A stretch of DNA of 64,000 bases from Whalleya microplaca (lineage: Eukaryota; Ascomycota; Sordariomycetes; Xylariales; Xylariaceae): positions 310,001-374,000 of the forward strand of contig MU385737.1 of NCBI GenBank assembly GCA_022497155.1, written 5' to 3'. The translations under genes were made by a program, and so were the position numbers. Below the pieces are notes generated by a model, which made no database searches, had not been told where the DNA came from, and was given only the letters and a program-made list of their open reading frames with translations. Below are positions 24,292 to 36,126 of this stretch, piece after piece (within the stretch, counting starts at the first letter, position 1; each line of letters opens with the position of its first letter).

Positions 24292-27200
24292 CTAATAGTG
24301 TCCAAGTACCGTGATCTCAGGGGTCTTATAAATGTCCCAATCCTCTGAAATAGCCGGATCTCCGAACGGTCTGAGCGTTGCAAATCGCCACCTATTGATA
24401 AAGGAATTATTAGCAAGGCAAGGCATCTTGGACAACTCACGACCAATGAGGTCACTACTCACGTATAGTTGCCATTTGCAATCTGGCTGCCATTACCCAG
24501 CTTCCCAGACCACCAATTATCCCCCCCTCCACGCAGGTTATCGGTACGAGGATAGGTGAAAGTATCATTGGGATCATTAACCCGCTCATCGAAGTAACTA
24601 GCAGTACCATCCCAGGATGCGGCCGGTCCAATATAGCCATTCTCGCCTTCCACGGGCGGGTAAGACCATTGACTCTCATCCCACCCAGCCTCGTAGACCT
24701 AAACTGCGGTCAGAACGTGGAGCACCTCATCGCGAATAGGATTTCTACCCACATCCCAACGAACCTGCTTACTACCCCAGGTAAACTGTGTGTAAATCTT
24801 AGGGAAATCTTGAGAAAATCGACTCAGGTTAAATGTGTAGCTGTTAATGGTCAACACCATGCAATCATAGGAATAGGTAACAATGGGAGCATACTACGAC
24901 TTTTCTCCGATATCTGTAAAATTAACAGATGAATTTGAAAATGGATACCCTGGATAGTAGATTGGTTTCAGTTCCCGTTTAAGTCTGCCGCAAGTCCTGA
25001 GATGAATGATTTAGTATGATCCTGTTTATCTGTCAGCAGGGGCTGCTTACCTAAGTAAGGAAATGAAAGCTGCTCTCCAACACTAGAAGAAAGGATAACT
25101 CTCCCGCTGTATAGAGGAAACCCAGAAGAATTCCAACCTGAGCCCTCAGGATTAACAAAGTTGACACTGCGCAATGCCCACATTAGTTGGAGGACACTGT
25201 GGTGGTGGTCTGTGCGTTACTGCCTGTCAGCTTAAGGAATCGTCACCTAGTCACATGGAGCTCAGATCTCCATCATTAATACAACATCCATACCACCCCC
25301 CATAATATACTTCAACACTCAATGATAACCTATCGGGATGGGTATATTTACGAAACGGTTTTGCTTTCGCCAGCTTTAAGGGTAAACCCCGCGGGCACGC
25401 TGATATCAACGGGGAGGTCAATAGGCACCAATTCGTCAAATTTCTTCACCCTTTTTGAGTATCCACTTTCGACAGGAAGCCAGCCAAGAATCTCAACACC
25501 ACCGGCGCTCTCCCCAGAAAAATTGTAGCTAATGTCCCTGTCGCCATTATTCGTCACGGTAATCGGATGGGACTCGCGGAAATGAGCTGTGTCATTTAAG
25601 TTAAACTTTTCAAAATCCACATCCGTGGTGTAGTTGACGACCTTAAATCCGTTGACAAGTCCATTCCCTACTTGCGCAACACTGGCAGCGAATTCATATT
25701 CTTGATTCGTGCCGTCCGACCACGGCAATGCCTTTCCGCTTGCGATGATTCTCTTCCGTAAGCGGTGTGCAAAATCTTTGCCATGCACACTGCGGCCACC
25801 AAAAGCACCGACGTACAGAGCTGCAACGCCAGCAACATAGGGTGCTGCCATGGATGTCCCGCTCATAATTGCATATTGACCGTCGAGGTACGTGCTGAAA
25901 ATGTTACCGCCAGGTGCAGCAATGTCCGGCTTGATGTCCAGGTCGTACGATGGACCCCATTGTGTAAAGGTGTCGGGCTTGCCAGCATCAGGGTTTGCGT
26001 AGCCAATTGGATCCTCTGGGTTGACGGAAAAGTCGGCTGTCACCGTACCGTTTGCCTTCACCACGTCTATAATTGCTTGTCCAATATCCGCCAACACAAG
26101 AGCAATGAGTGTGTCATAATCGGTTGTACCCGGAGTGATTAATGGACTCTCATTATTATAGAATAAGATATATTCCGCGCCCAGCGCAGCTAGGTTTCCC
26201 TGCTCGGTGGCAAACGAACAAGTACCACGTCTCACGAGTGGTATCTGGCCGGTCAAGTTATGTGTGCCTTCAAGGTAGGGCTCACATGCTTCTGCAGGAT
26301 CAGACGTGTTGAAAGACAGCGGCACAATGGGCCACCCAACAACATCAGAGGGGAAATAATTAGTCGATGGGAGGTATCCAAGGGTAGTTGTATTAGTGAC
26401 TCCATTGAGGGTGAAGTTTGCTCCGAATGGAAATTCGGGAAATACTTCGGTTTCGATCGAGGCGACCCCAATGACATTGGTCCCTGACGAGCCAGTGCTG
26501 CCGTAGACTGGGCCTTGGTCGCCGGAATTCCCACTTGATATGGTGACAAGAATGCCCTCATCGACGAGACGAGATGCTACATCGGCCCATGCATGTGTAG
26601 ACCAGCCGCCAGGCTGGCCGATACTGGCAGTTATTATGTCGACCTGCCAACCGTGAATGGGAAAGTCACCCTTAAGGAAGGCATTATAATTCACGTACCT
26701 CATCATCATAAGCGCGCAGGAACGCGTCGATCAGTGTTGCAGTGTCGGTATAGTCCTGAAATACCCATAAGTCACTTCTTCTGAGCCGTAATACCTAATA
26801 TTGTCCTCCGTTTCCCTAACTTACGGCTTGAGCGAACACTTTATATGAGTACAGAGTTGCTTCGGGGGCTACGCCCGTCCATCTGCAAGAGTGTAAGCGT
26901 GGCGGTTCGTTTTTCTGCGTTGTTGCCAACATAAAAGGAGAACTTGCGTGTCTGCTTTGGCGGCGATTATCCCGGCAACGTGGGTTCCGTGGCCAATGAG
27001 GTCACGGGGGTCGTTGTCAGGTGTTTTATCCTCGGTGGGCCAATCTGGGGCTTTATGTCAATTTTCAAGTTTAGAGTTCAGAATTTTGTAGTTCTTACTT
27101 CCGTCACCAATGAAGTCCCACCCACCTACCACCTTGAAACCAGGGCCAAACCCTCCTCCAAGCTGACTGTCCATCAGTATACAAAGAACTGAAACTTGGA

Positions 27201-27862
27201 ATCAAGGTCTAAAGCCTACAGCTGTGTGGTTATACCTTCAATACCTAGTTAGAACCTGCATTTTGATGAATTTAGGGGGGCATGCAGGTATTCATCTCAT
27301 CCCTCGATGAGTAATCCAGGGGCAATTGTGATAACAAGGTGGTACGAACCAAGTACCCGTGTCAACAATCCCGACTTTTGCACCCTTTCCAAAGATACCA
27401 GATGCATGGAGTTTATCCACTCCTGTGACGTTATGGTTGGTATAGTTAAGAGTGGCTGAAAGACCATCGATTATCTGAGGCTCAATAGGCCCTAAGTAAA
27501 CTCTTTCGTTAGGCCAGACGCGAAGGACATCAGGTAGTGCTTGAAGCTTGTCGATGTTGTAAGAGTCTGTCTCGATGCTAGCGCCGGAGAAGACAGGATT
27601 ATTGAAAGCCTTCACAATTCTTATACCCTGCGCGGAAGCAAGGCCATCTCGTCGATTTGCTTGGCCCTTGAGATGCAATTAGCTTAACAAATAGGATACC
27701 GATGATAAAAAATGAAAGGCAACTGCTCACAGGTGCAAATTCGACAATATAGCTCTTCGCGATGGGGATTACAACTGTGGTGTTGTCAGCCGGCCCACCT
27801 CGATGCAGAGCCGCGGCACCCTCAACAAAGGGGAGGGCCAAATAGAGGCTTTGGAATCGCAT
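24292..27862 (-). pseudogene. Subtilisin-like serine protease (S8, Vpr-type) with damaged C-terminus
   Basis: Exons start at ATG 27862 (27862-27731, 27666-about 27357) and resume at 27099 leftward (27050-26948, 26882-26825, 26755-26699, 26643-25352, 25166-25051, 24996-24463, 24391-24292). The triad is present: Asp in AKVGIVDTG, His in GHGTHVAG, Ser in SGTSMAAPYVAG. A signal-like N-terminus, a propeptide, an inserted PA-like region and a C-terminal Fn3-like part (PLYSGRVILSSS) are visible. The intron at 26947-26883 has a GCAAGT donor, so it is a GC-AG intron. Damage lies in the last third: a one-base loss near 24975 shifts frame, and TAG codons stand at 24896-24894 and 24701-24699 inside otherwise family-like sequence. 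The join after VDTG (second intron) could not be fixed and may hide another lesion. A truncated but catalytically complete protease could still be made. Confidence 0.75.
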
Positions 27863-30476
27863 CTTCGTACCTCAATTAGGGCGTGCAAAGGTACCGCATA
27901 GTCCACTGTCCTAGAGATGACGATCATGACGCCGTTTATATAGAATCCTAGCTTCAGCCGCGACTCACGAATTGATATACCAAGTGCAGAAACTCATCTA
28001 TCATGCGGGGCGGGAACAGCAACAACACGAGGTCAGCCCCACAAAGATATTCTGTCAAGATCATCGAATATCGTTATTCACGATGCAATGATACGATGTC
28101 ACTATGAATTTCGCGGCTATATGGTGGGAAATGGGCTGCAGATGAATTGACCTGCCGAGTTCAGCCAAGCCGACCGTATATATGCGTGCCAAGAGGTTGC
28201 ATCAATGCAGGGGTCAAAGCTCGCATAATCATTTGACATTGGCAACTATACTCTTCTTTAAGGCGTGCAGCCCTTTTGCTACGGTGCAGGTAGGGAAGGC
28301 TACTATAGCGAAGCCTAAGAGCAATGCAATAATGGCCCGAATAAAGGGAACTAACCTTCTTGCCAGTAGATGCCTCACATCTTTCTTAGTGATGGAGGTC
28401 AATCTGTATTACAAATCAGTCAACACCATAATGTTTACTACGTATGTTAAAACAGACGCAAGTTTATGAGCGTAGTAATTATTCTCGGAAAAGTATTCCG
28501 TGTCATCACTAGAGTCTGTGAAAGGCGTTACCCTGCGTATTATATAACCACAGGTGTAGAGCGTATTATCAGCCACCCGAAAGACTAGCCGCCCTATAAT
28601 CCGACAACACACGGCATGCAGGTCGCTGTGAGTAAGACTAACTTAGAAAGCTGAAAATAACCAACTTAGTTTTGAGAGTAGCATATGAGAAGTGTGGAGG
28701 AGTAGACATATGTGTGATAAGTTGGGTAAGTACCTGACAGGTACTACCTGTCGGATTCAATGTGATGTTTGCAGAGTGAACCGAAGCTTTAGCAGTGTCG
28801 GACTACAGGGATGTGTGGCTGATAATCAAGGTGGCCGCGATGCCCCACAAGCTGTGGCGTATATATAGGAGGTTTCCCTCCTCTGCTCGGTTGACCTCTA
28901 ATAATGATACGTATAACCTGTGTCTATTTCAACGAGCAGCAAATCAACAGTGCTAGAAACTTGCAAAGAGGTGGAAAGTGATTTTCCATACATCTCATGT
29001 CCAGGTAGGGCGTCCTGCTCCGTAATATTTTGAATGCATCTTATGCTAGCATGATGGTTTGGGTCATTTCTCTATGGAGCTTGGGGATATCTAGCTGACT
29101 GGGGTGAGCAACATTCACAAAATAAGCAGAACATTATCCTGGAAGCCAAACAGGCACTGGATGTGGGCTACCGTGGGCTACTGGCTACTCCCATCCAGAG
29201 GCCGAAGGGTTGAGATGGGACATATTTAGGCGCTTTTACAAGCTGAGTTGAATATCTATAGGAGGTCAAATTTAGTCAATCAGAAAAAGGCATTAGTTAA
29301 AACAAGTATTCTTAACGCATCTTGTCAGTATCAGGATATATTGTTAGCATGTTCAAACTTAGCATGATCACATGAAGTACGAGTGTTTCCCTCATACACC
29401 CTATTTCTAGAACCAGGAGTTCTCCCTCGACATTTCCATGTATTAATTCAAGAACATTAGTCCCGTATTAGAACAACCGAATATACCTTGTCAGGCGATC
29501 AATAGTATCCTGTTCACGCCAAGTTATTTCATGTCTGTATTAAAAGCAAAGAGTAGAACAAGTAGCAAACTGGCAGTCACAGGACAACACGGTAACTCGC
29601 GACTTCTTGATCCTCACATTAAAGTGATATGACAATGATGATGATGAATTTTTTAATGCCTGCATCACATAAGAGAATTATTCACTTTCCTACATAGAAG
29701 TCTACACAAAATAACATCCTTGTTAGTCGACGCGCACAACTAGAGAACTGTCACAGAGTCGGTGTATTGCGTGACGAAAAACCTTCCCATCTATCACAGC
29801 AGAACACCTGTTTATCTCTACAGGTGATAGGATCGACTTCACAGTCGGCGGTCATTATTTAATCACCACTAAAGCATATTGTCATTGTTTAGGCAGGAAC
29901 AAGGTCTTACGAAGCCTAGTCCTTTTGTCGTAGTTTGTCTTACCATTAATTCCTTCGAACGCTTTATTGTCGAAGCGTCCACCAGTCTGCAAGGATACAT
30001 GATACATTAACTAAATAACTAGTTTCTTCTCTATAAATATAATCTACAGGTATTAAAGTACTACTACTTAGTAAAAGTTTGGAGAGAGTTAATAATCCGT
30101 AGATCCTGCCAACCTATCATGTAAGGTAGGCGTTTTACTTATTATCATTACGACGCATTACCTCCATATACCTAGGTAAGGAGTTTTTACAGTGCTGATA
30201 TATCAGGAAAGTAGAGCTTCTAGATGTAGCCACTGAAGGTAGAATTCTAAAATTTGCCATTGGAGTAAGCTGAGTAGGTCACTCTGTCCATATCATCGAG
30301 GTTCCTACCGCAACGTACAAGAACGGCAGATTCGTAGCCCGTGTTTACCACTACACTGTGACCTGACAACTGTTTCCCAAACATTGTGCCATTTCCTGCA
30401 GCTCTCAAGGTATCATTTTCTCCAAGTTCCTACTGCACCTACAGTCCTCAGAATCTTTCAGATAAAGTGACACAAT
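27863..30476. other. 2.6-kb intergenic region, no gene supported
   Basis: The left end holds the protease promoter. The remainder has ordinary composition with short, unrelated open frames and no motif I recognise. I saw no repeat, tRNA or coding remnant that I could defend. Confidence 0.45.
27935..27942 (-). promoter_or_regulatory. TATA box of the protease gene
   Basis: On the minus strand this reads TATATAAA, 73 bases before the ATG at 27862. The promoter looks intact although the coding region is damaged. Confidence 0.45.
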
Positions 30477-31400
30477 ATGGAGGAACAAGACCAGCCAGAA
30501 GATCTCTATCAGTTAGCAGCTGCTGCAGTCGCTGCCCTAGCGAATGGCGGAACGCCTTTGCCAGATGCGCCCAGAGTCCACCTCCAGGAGCCTGGAAATG
30601 CGTGAGTTCCCAACTCTAGTACATCATTCTCACGATACATCGTTTGGCGTCCTCTCAAGGCTAGCCAAATTCAACGTTGAAGTATCAAAAACCAGCACAA
30701 TTGCGCTGAATTTCTACAATTGTCCATCTTATCATATCTTCCAGATATCTTTTGAGGACCATCCCTTTTATAATCTACCACATAACTTTATGATTGCGCT
30801 GACATCAGTACCACTAGAAACTTCTATGGAAACAGTCGCTCCATCTTAGTGATGCCCGACATTCCCACCGCTTCGGGTTCTGCTTCGGGTTCTGCCTCCA
30901 CGATCACGGCAACGGATCCCAATCCTTCGAGTACTAGTACAACGCTGGTTCACAATGGCGCGGCGCTGCCCGCCACAGGCAACCCGATCACGAACACCCC
31001 GACCACGAATACCCCGACCACCAGTACCGCGACCACCAGTACCGCGACCACCAGTACCGCGACCACCAGTACCGCGACCACCAGTACCCCAACAGCCTTT
31101 ACCTTCGCAGGCGTCAATGGATATGAAGTCACGGAGGACGGAGAAACCCGTTTCTTTTGCATTCAATGCGGAAGATCCCTCAAGTACACACATAGAAATG
31201 TGTCAAGCCACCACAACCATATCCATGATCCGAACTCGAGCCAGGCGGGTATGCGAGTACCCTTCGCAGCCCCCATTTCGTGCATAGAGGATGGTTGTGA
31301 GAGCCTCTTCAACAAAAAGCACGACATAATAAATCATTATCGTCGCTCTCACAAGTTGAGGGGCTCGTCAAAAGAAACTCTAGCCCGCTATAATTTCTAG
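30477..31400 (+). CDS. Small C2H2-type zinc-finger protein with in-frame minisatellite, two exons
   Basis: Exons are 30477-30601 and 30836-31400, giving 229 residues. The 234-base intron has a GTGAGT donor and an ACAG acceptor that keep the frame. The protein starts MEEQDQPEDLYQLAAAA. It continues through a low-complexity Thr/Ser/Ala/Pro region encoded by 15-bp repeats, and ends with two Cys/His modules. The first has FFCIQCGRSLKY with histidines about 15 residues later (SSHHNHIH). The second is a C2H2-like finger, Cys-x4-Cys-x12-His-x4-His, spanning CIEDGC to NHYRRSH. This suggests nucleic-acid binding or protein contact, but I recognise no named family. The long intron makes the first exon less certain than the second. 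Confidence 0.6.
30990..31094 (+). repeat. 15-bp coding minisatellite, seven units
   Basis: Units of 15 bases lie head to tail. Two diverged copies (30990, 31005) are followed by four identical copies of ACCAGTACCGCGACC (31020-31079) and a final variant. They encode repeats of Thr-Ser-Thr-Ala-Thr. Because the unit is a multiple of three, copy-number changes keep the frame. Confidence 0.9.
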
Positions 31401-33633
31401 GTGTGTTTATTACGCATACCCTCTTACTTTCAATGCCTAAACACTAATAAGGAAAAATTTAATAGGGTGGAACAAGATTTTCTATACTTCGATGTATTTC
31501 GCCGGAGAATGGTATGGAAGGCGACTTCAAGGCCGTTGCCATCTGCCTCGACTGCCCGACGCTGTTCTTTGAGCCGCAGCCCGACGCCACCGACAATCAA
31601 GAGACGAATGCTAGAGATGCTGCTTAGCATCAGTATACTGGGCTGCTCTACTGTGATCTCTCCGTCTGCTCGCTGCACCTCTACGTCGACTTTCCTTTCT
31701 GTTTTCTGTTCTCTGTTTTCTTTTTTCTTTTTTTCCTTTTCTTTTCCCTCCCTTCTCTGCTGTCTAGAAGCAGCACCGCGCGTTTAGTGCAACGGTTATA
31801 ACAAGAATGAAATGCTGAATATGTCGGAGATTGTCAATCCCCTTCTAGGCTTTTATTCTATCTGTATGTTGACTGTGTCGGAATAACTTATTCCAAAAGA
31901 AGTACTGTCGGCCTTCGGCGGAGGTTTCTTCTCGGCAGTTTGGCGTTAGGCTTATACCAAAGGAGTTTCTGACGGTACGACTAGAAAGTAGGCCGATGCC
32001 TCGCCACTCAGAAGTGTCTAAAGTTGACAAGTAGTTACGATATCTCATTCAGTCCAGAATGAAGCATTCCTGTGTCAATTTCTCAATATTCGCTGGATTC
32101 TGCGTTTCTGTGAACTTGTGACCGATATGGGACTGCCGTAGTACCCTCCAATCTCGACCCAGATCGTGCAGCTAATAGCTTGATGCCGTATTGCCTAGGC
32201 TACTTGATATTCCTGCATTAACCACATGCCTTCCTAGCGATCTCGACGTGGTTATCAGGCCGACTAGGTCCCACATGGTTTCCTGTTCTTCCCCTCTTGG
32301 ATAGTAACTGTATTCCTCTTCATCGTCATGGATACCTATATCTGAATGTGTCAGTCCCGTATTCTGTGCCTCTTAATCCCTTGCATACAGAGATTTATCT
32401 GGATATGCATTGATGGAATTGTTGATGACAAAAGGTTTTGCGTTGGAAGTTGATCCAGTTGAGAACCTGTTAGTGCGGCGAGATTAAGAGACTTAGGGAG
32501 CCAAGCTAGCCCGGCGATGTTTGAATTATCGGAGATTATCACGCTGTATTCTTGATTCCCAGGGCTCTTAGCTTCCATTCGAAATTTAGTGTAGATAGCT
32601 AGTTGATGGTTATGGCGAGTTCCGACCATGGTAACTGAATAGGGAGGCATGAGTCCCGTTGACAGTATATATGTTGATGATGGCGAATGAGAGGGCTTGG
32701 GCCTTGGTTCCTTGGTTCTGTCGTTACTTCTCTCGCCTGCTTCAGTCCCTCCTGTCTGTCTGTCAAGTAAAGGTTACGTTGAGCATTCAGGAGTAGCGTA
32801 AGATAATACCCTTGTCTCAATGCCCTGTATGTCAATATGAGACAAAGTAATGAGGAGCATAGTGACTTAATCAGTGCAAGGTAAATCTACCTATTGATGG
32901 GGGTGTAGCCCCTTTTATATGTATATACAGACGGTGGCTATATTTATGGGCCCGTACCCCTATAGGGCTTATCTTAACCCTAGACGCAGCCCTCCCTATC
33001 CCATGCGACGACGTCGCTGACTCTCGGGACATATCCAACGAAAGAATCATTGCCTATAATAGTAGCTACACCATATAGCTTATCTACAGGGCCATTAGAG
33101 TTATGAGGGTCTGTTGGAAGATTGAAATGGACATCAGGACATGGACCTCAGCTTAGTAAGGAGGGAGGACCTCAAATCCCCTATGATTTAATAAGTCGGG
33201 TTATGACCTGAACTCCCTATCCTACCTACCGTAGCAGCGTAGGTACCAAACCAGCAAACCAAGACCGTGTTACAAAGGAACCTCACTCATCGATCCATGA
33301 AAGCGCCTACATTTAGTTTGATATATGTATTTTATCCCTGGTGGTATTAACAACATAATACAGATTATCGATCCTACCATCTAACTTTTCCTATCACTGC
33401 TATCAGTCTTCCCAGCACCTAGGAAGCATGAAAATGAGTGGTCAAGGTAAATGAAATGCAATTTATTCCCTCTGAGAGCTGGCTACTCCAGATCGCCGAC
33501 TGTACTACATAAGTAATCCGAAAAGGATCATTCAGATAAAAGTCTGAGGTAAACCGCCACCTCCTGCCTCCTGATGAGGTCAAAATTTATACGGATGACC
33601 CTCTCCTACCGTAGCCATGCAATTGTCATCTCT
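31401..33633. other. Intergenic, possibly one short GC-rich coding fragment
   Basis: At 31514-31627 a 37-codon frame (MEGDFKAVAICLDCPTLFF) has gene-like third-position GC and a Cys-x2-Cys pair. It may be an exon fragment of a lost or unrecognised gene. The rest, including short frames near 32,351-32,835, has nothing I can identify. Confidence 0.35.
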
Positions 33634-36126
33634 TTACAGCACCAGAATGTTCAGTCCTGTCTCTTTGCAAAACCTTATGCAGCAAGAAACACAAGCGTTC
33701 TGCCGCACGGCCACATGTGCTCCGATAGGTTTCGCAAGAGAGTAGAAACGTAGCAGGTCTGATCCACCGACTGGAATAACGTATAGAGTATATTCAGGAC
33801 TTGATTTTTCAATACGTAGTCTGGATAATTCGTCGTCGCTCGCTCTCTTTGCCCACTCATTCCACCATGGCGAAGTCTCATCTGGGTGGCATAGATGGAT
33901 CTTGAACCCTATGAATTGTCTCGTGTCCGGTGGTGCGTCAGGCTTGTGCTCACATTGCTTCAGGCACTCGGCCGAGGCGAGATTCTTTATAACGCCACAT
34001 GGATCTGCATGGAGGTCCTGCTGTTTGAGGAACTCGTCTCGCATGGCTAAGGATAGCAATCCAATATCTGGTACTGCTGCATCGACTAAGGCGTAATCAA
34101 CTGTATCCCATGGATACGCGTTGTGGCTGAACTTTTCGATATATCTGTACTGTTGCCTACCAACGACATACTCCTGTCGAGTGTCGTTGCCAACAATTCT
34201 CTTATACATCTTATCCTTGACCTTCAGGTCTCCTCGAAACCAGTGAAGGGCCAAGAAGCTCTCGTCCGGTCCAGGAATTACACCCCTTGCAAGCATATCA
34301 GAGAACACCACCTGGCCTCGAGAGCACGAAATTACATCGAGAATTGGGGACTTTTGTCCTTGCAGCTCTTGTCCATGCCCGGCCAGTTTTCTGCAAACGC
34401 GGTGCCATTCAGTCGCATCACAACAGCCTTCTCTCTGGTGAAAGGTATTTCGAATCGCAGAAATAACTGAACTGGGCATGAGCTCTGGGGATTTCCAGAT
34501 GTGTGTGTCAGGACTCAGCATTACCATATCTGCATCCTTGAAAAGCGACACTGCCAGAATCGTGGCGATGATTTGTGATATCTGTTCTTCGAAAATCTCG
34601 AAAATCGATCCAGGCTCTGTATCCACCGCTGCTTGTCTAGGTAATCCGCCCAGCCATTCCTCACGCTCGGACTCGAATTTCTTATTCACCAAAAAACTTT
34701 TGACTTGAGAGAGGGAGAAAATAGTTCCTACTTTGTTCGATGATTTCATATGGGCATTCTCCAAGCCCTTGATAAGGTGCAAGACATTCAGAATACCTGC
34801 ACGGCTTGGGAAGTGTTCGAATTTATCCGAGGAAATCCTCTGTTCCAGTATTGAAGGTTCAGTGTGTATTCATAGTGGATAATATAGTGTAGCGTTAATG
34901 TTTTAGGGGCAAATTAACCCCTATATCAACATAACAACATAAATCATTAGAAGTCTCCAATTACTTACATTCTTTGTAATACTCTTCCATTCTGTAATTT
35001 TCCTCGTAGTTTCACAGGCCGCCCCACAGCGAGTCTTGTCCACACACTCCTCAAAGCACATTGTCAAACCATAACGAGCTTGATAAAGCGCGTAAGGTAT
35101 TGCTTCAAGCGCAGCCTTATTAGCTGGGCCTTTATCAAGCTTGAATGCAGTAAGTACCAGCTGGAAGTAGTTTTGAACTGTAATAAGCCCACAATAATAT
35201 TTGTTGCAGTCATCGTTGAACAACCAATTGCTGACATCGAGATCACTCATATTAGGCATTACTTCAATGACTCTCCCTGCATCATTCGTAGGACGTTTCA
35301 CTACAATGGAGATGCGGAAGCCTGCCCATCCACTTGCGGCCTCTTGATCCGGATGTTCTGGAACCACCAAGGGCTCCGACAAACACCAGTGTACAAATGC
35401 TGCTAGCCAAGGCGCACAAGCATATGCAACGAGTTTGAGTGTACAACTCCCACTACCACAGGCACGAAGCTTGAGCTGGCTGAAGTGTTCAACCAACTTT
35501 ACAACAGCTTCCTTGGGAGGTGTATGAGCTATACGGCCTAGGGCATCAGCTCGATGTCCTTTCTGGCGAAGAATGTCGCACATTTCTATTTCGTACTGCA
35601 CAACTAGATCGGCAAACCCGGACAGATTGCATCTCCCTTCCACCTTAGCCATGACTTGGGATAACTGTGCAACTGTAGGGTGCGGTGCTCGTTGTGGCAT
35701 GAGCTTTTGCATTGTCGCCAACAGCACCTCTGCGCACTCCGATGAATCAAACGCCGTTACCAGAGCAGAAGTGAGAGCAAGAAACTTCACACCAGCATCG
35801 CTTCCTCCGTTATGAGCGCTTTGTCCAAGGAAACTGGCGCAGTCATTCTCGGAGAATCCAATCATAGCTTCCATATGCGTAAGGAAACATGGCTCGTCGG
35901 TAGGAAGTATTGCGCTTTCTATAGCCTTACATGTCTGGTTGGTGACAGCCAGAAGATCGCCTAGCTCACCACAGGCGAGAAGTCCTTTCGAATCGACTTG
36001 GTCATCATGGCAGGTACGCTCCAAGGCCGTACGGTCCCAGGCAAATGATTTAGGAAGATAGGAGCCAGATGGTAGACTATCTTCAGGCCCTCGTAGGGGG
36101 CTATTTTGATGTGATATTGATGACAT
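33634..36126 (-). CDS. Unrecognised 787-residue protein, two exons
   Basis: Exons are 36126-34969 and 34839-33634, separated by a 129-base intron with a GTAAGT donor and CAG acceptor in phase 0. The joined protein reads through the junction as EWKSITKN then RISSDKFEHF. There is no signal peptide and no convincing membrane segment, so a cytosolic protein is likely. The first half is rich in cysteine and short helices (CVDKTRCGAACETTRK near residue 370). The second half contains LARGVIPGPDESFLALHWFRG and a late cysteine cluster (NACVSCCIRFCKETG) at the extreme C-terminus. I do not recognise a domain or catalytic motif. Two long frames joined by one clean intron, over 787 codons without damage, argue that it is a real gene. 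It sits next to NLR-type genes but no role follows from that. Confidence 0.75.

Noticed and set aside
24521..24527. Suspected frameshift in the 7-C run of the protease relic
   Set aside because: Recounting the run gives seven C, which keeps the frame through GGGDNWW; no lesion there.
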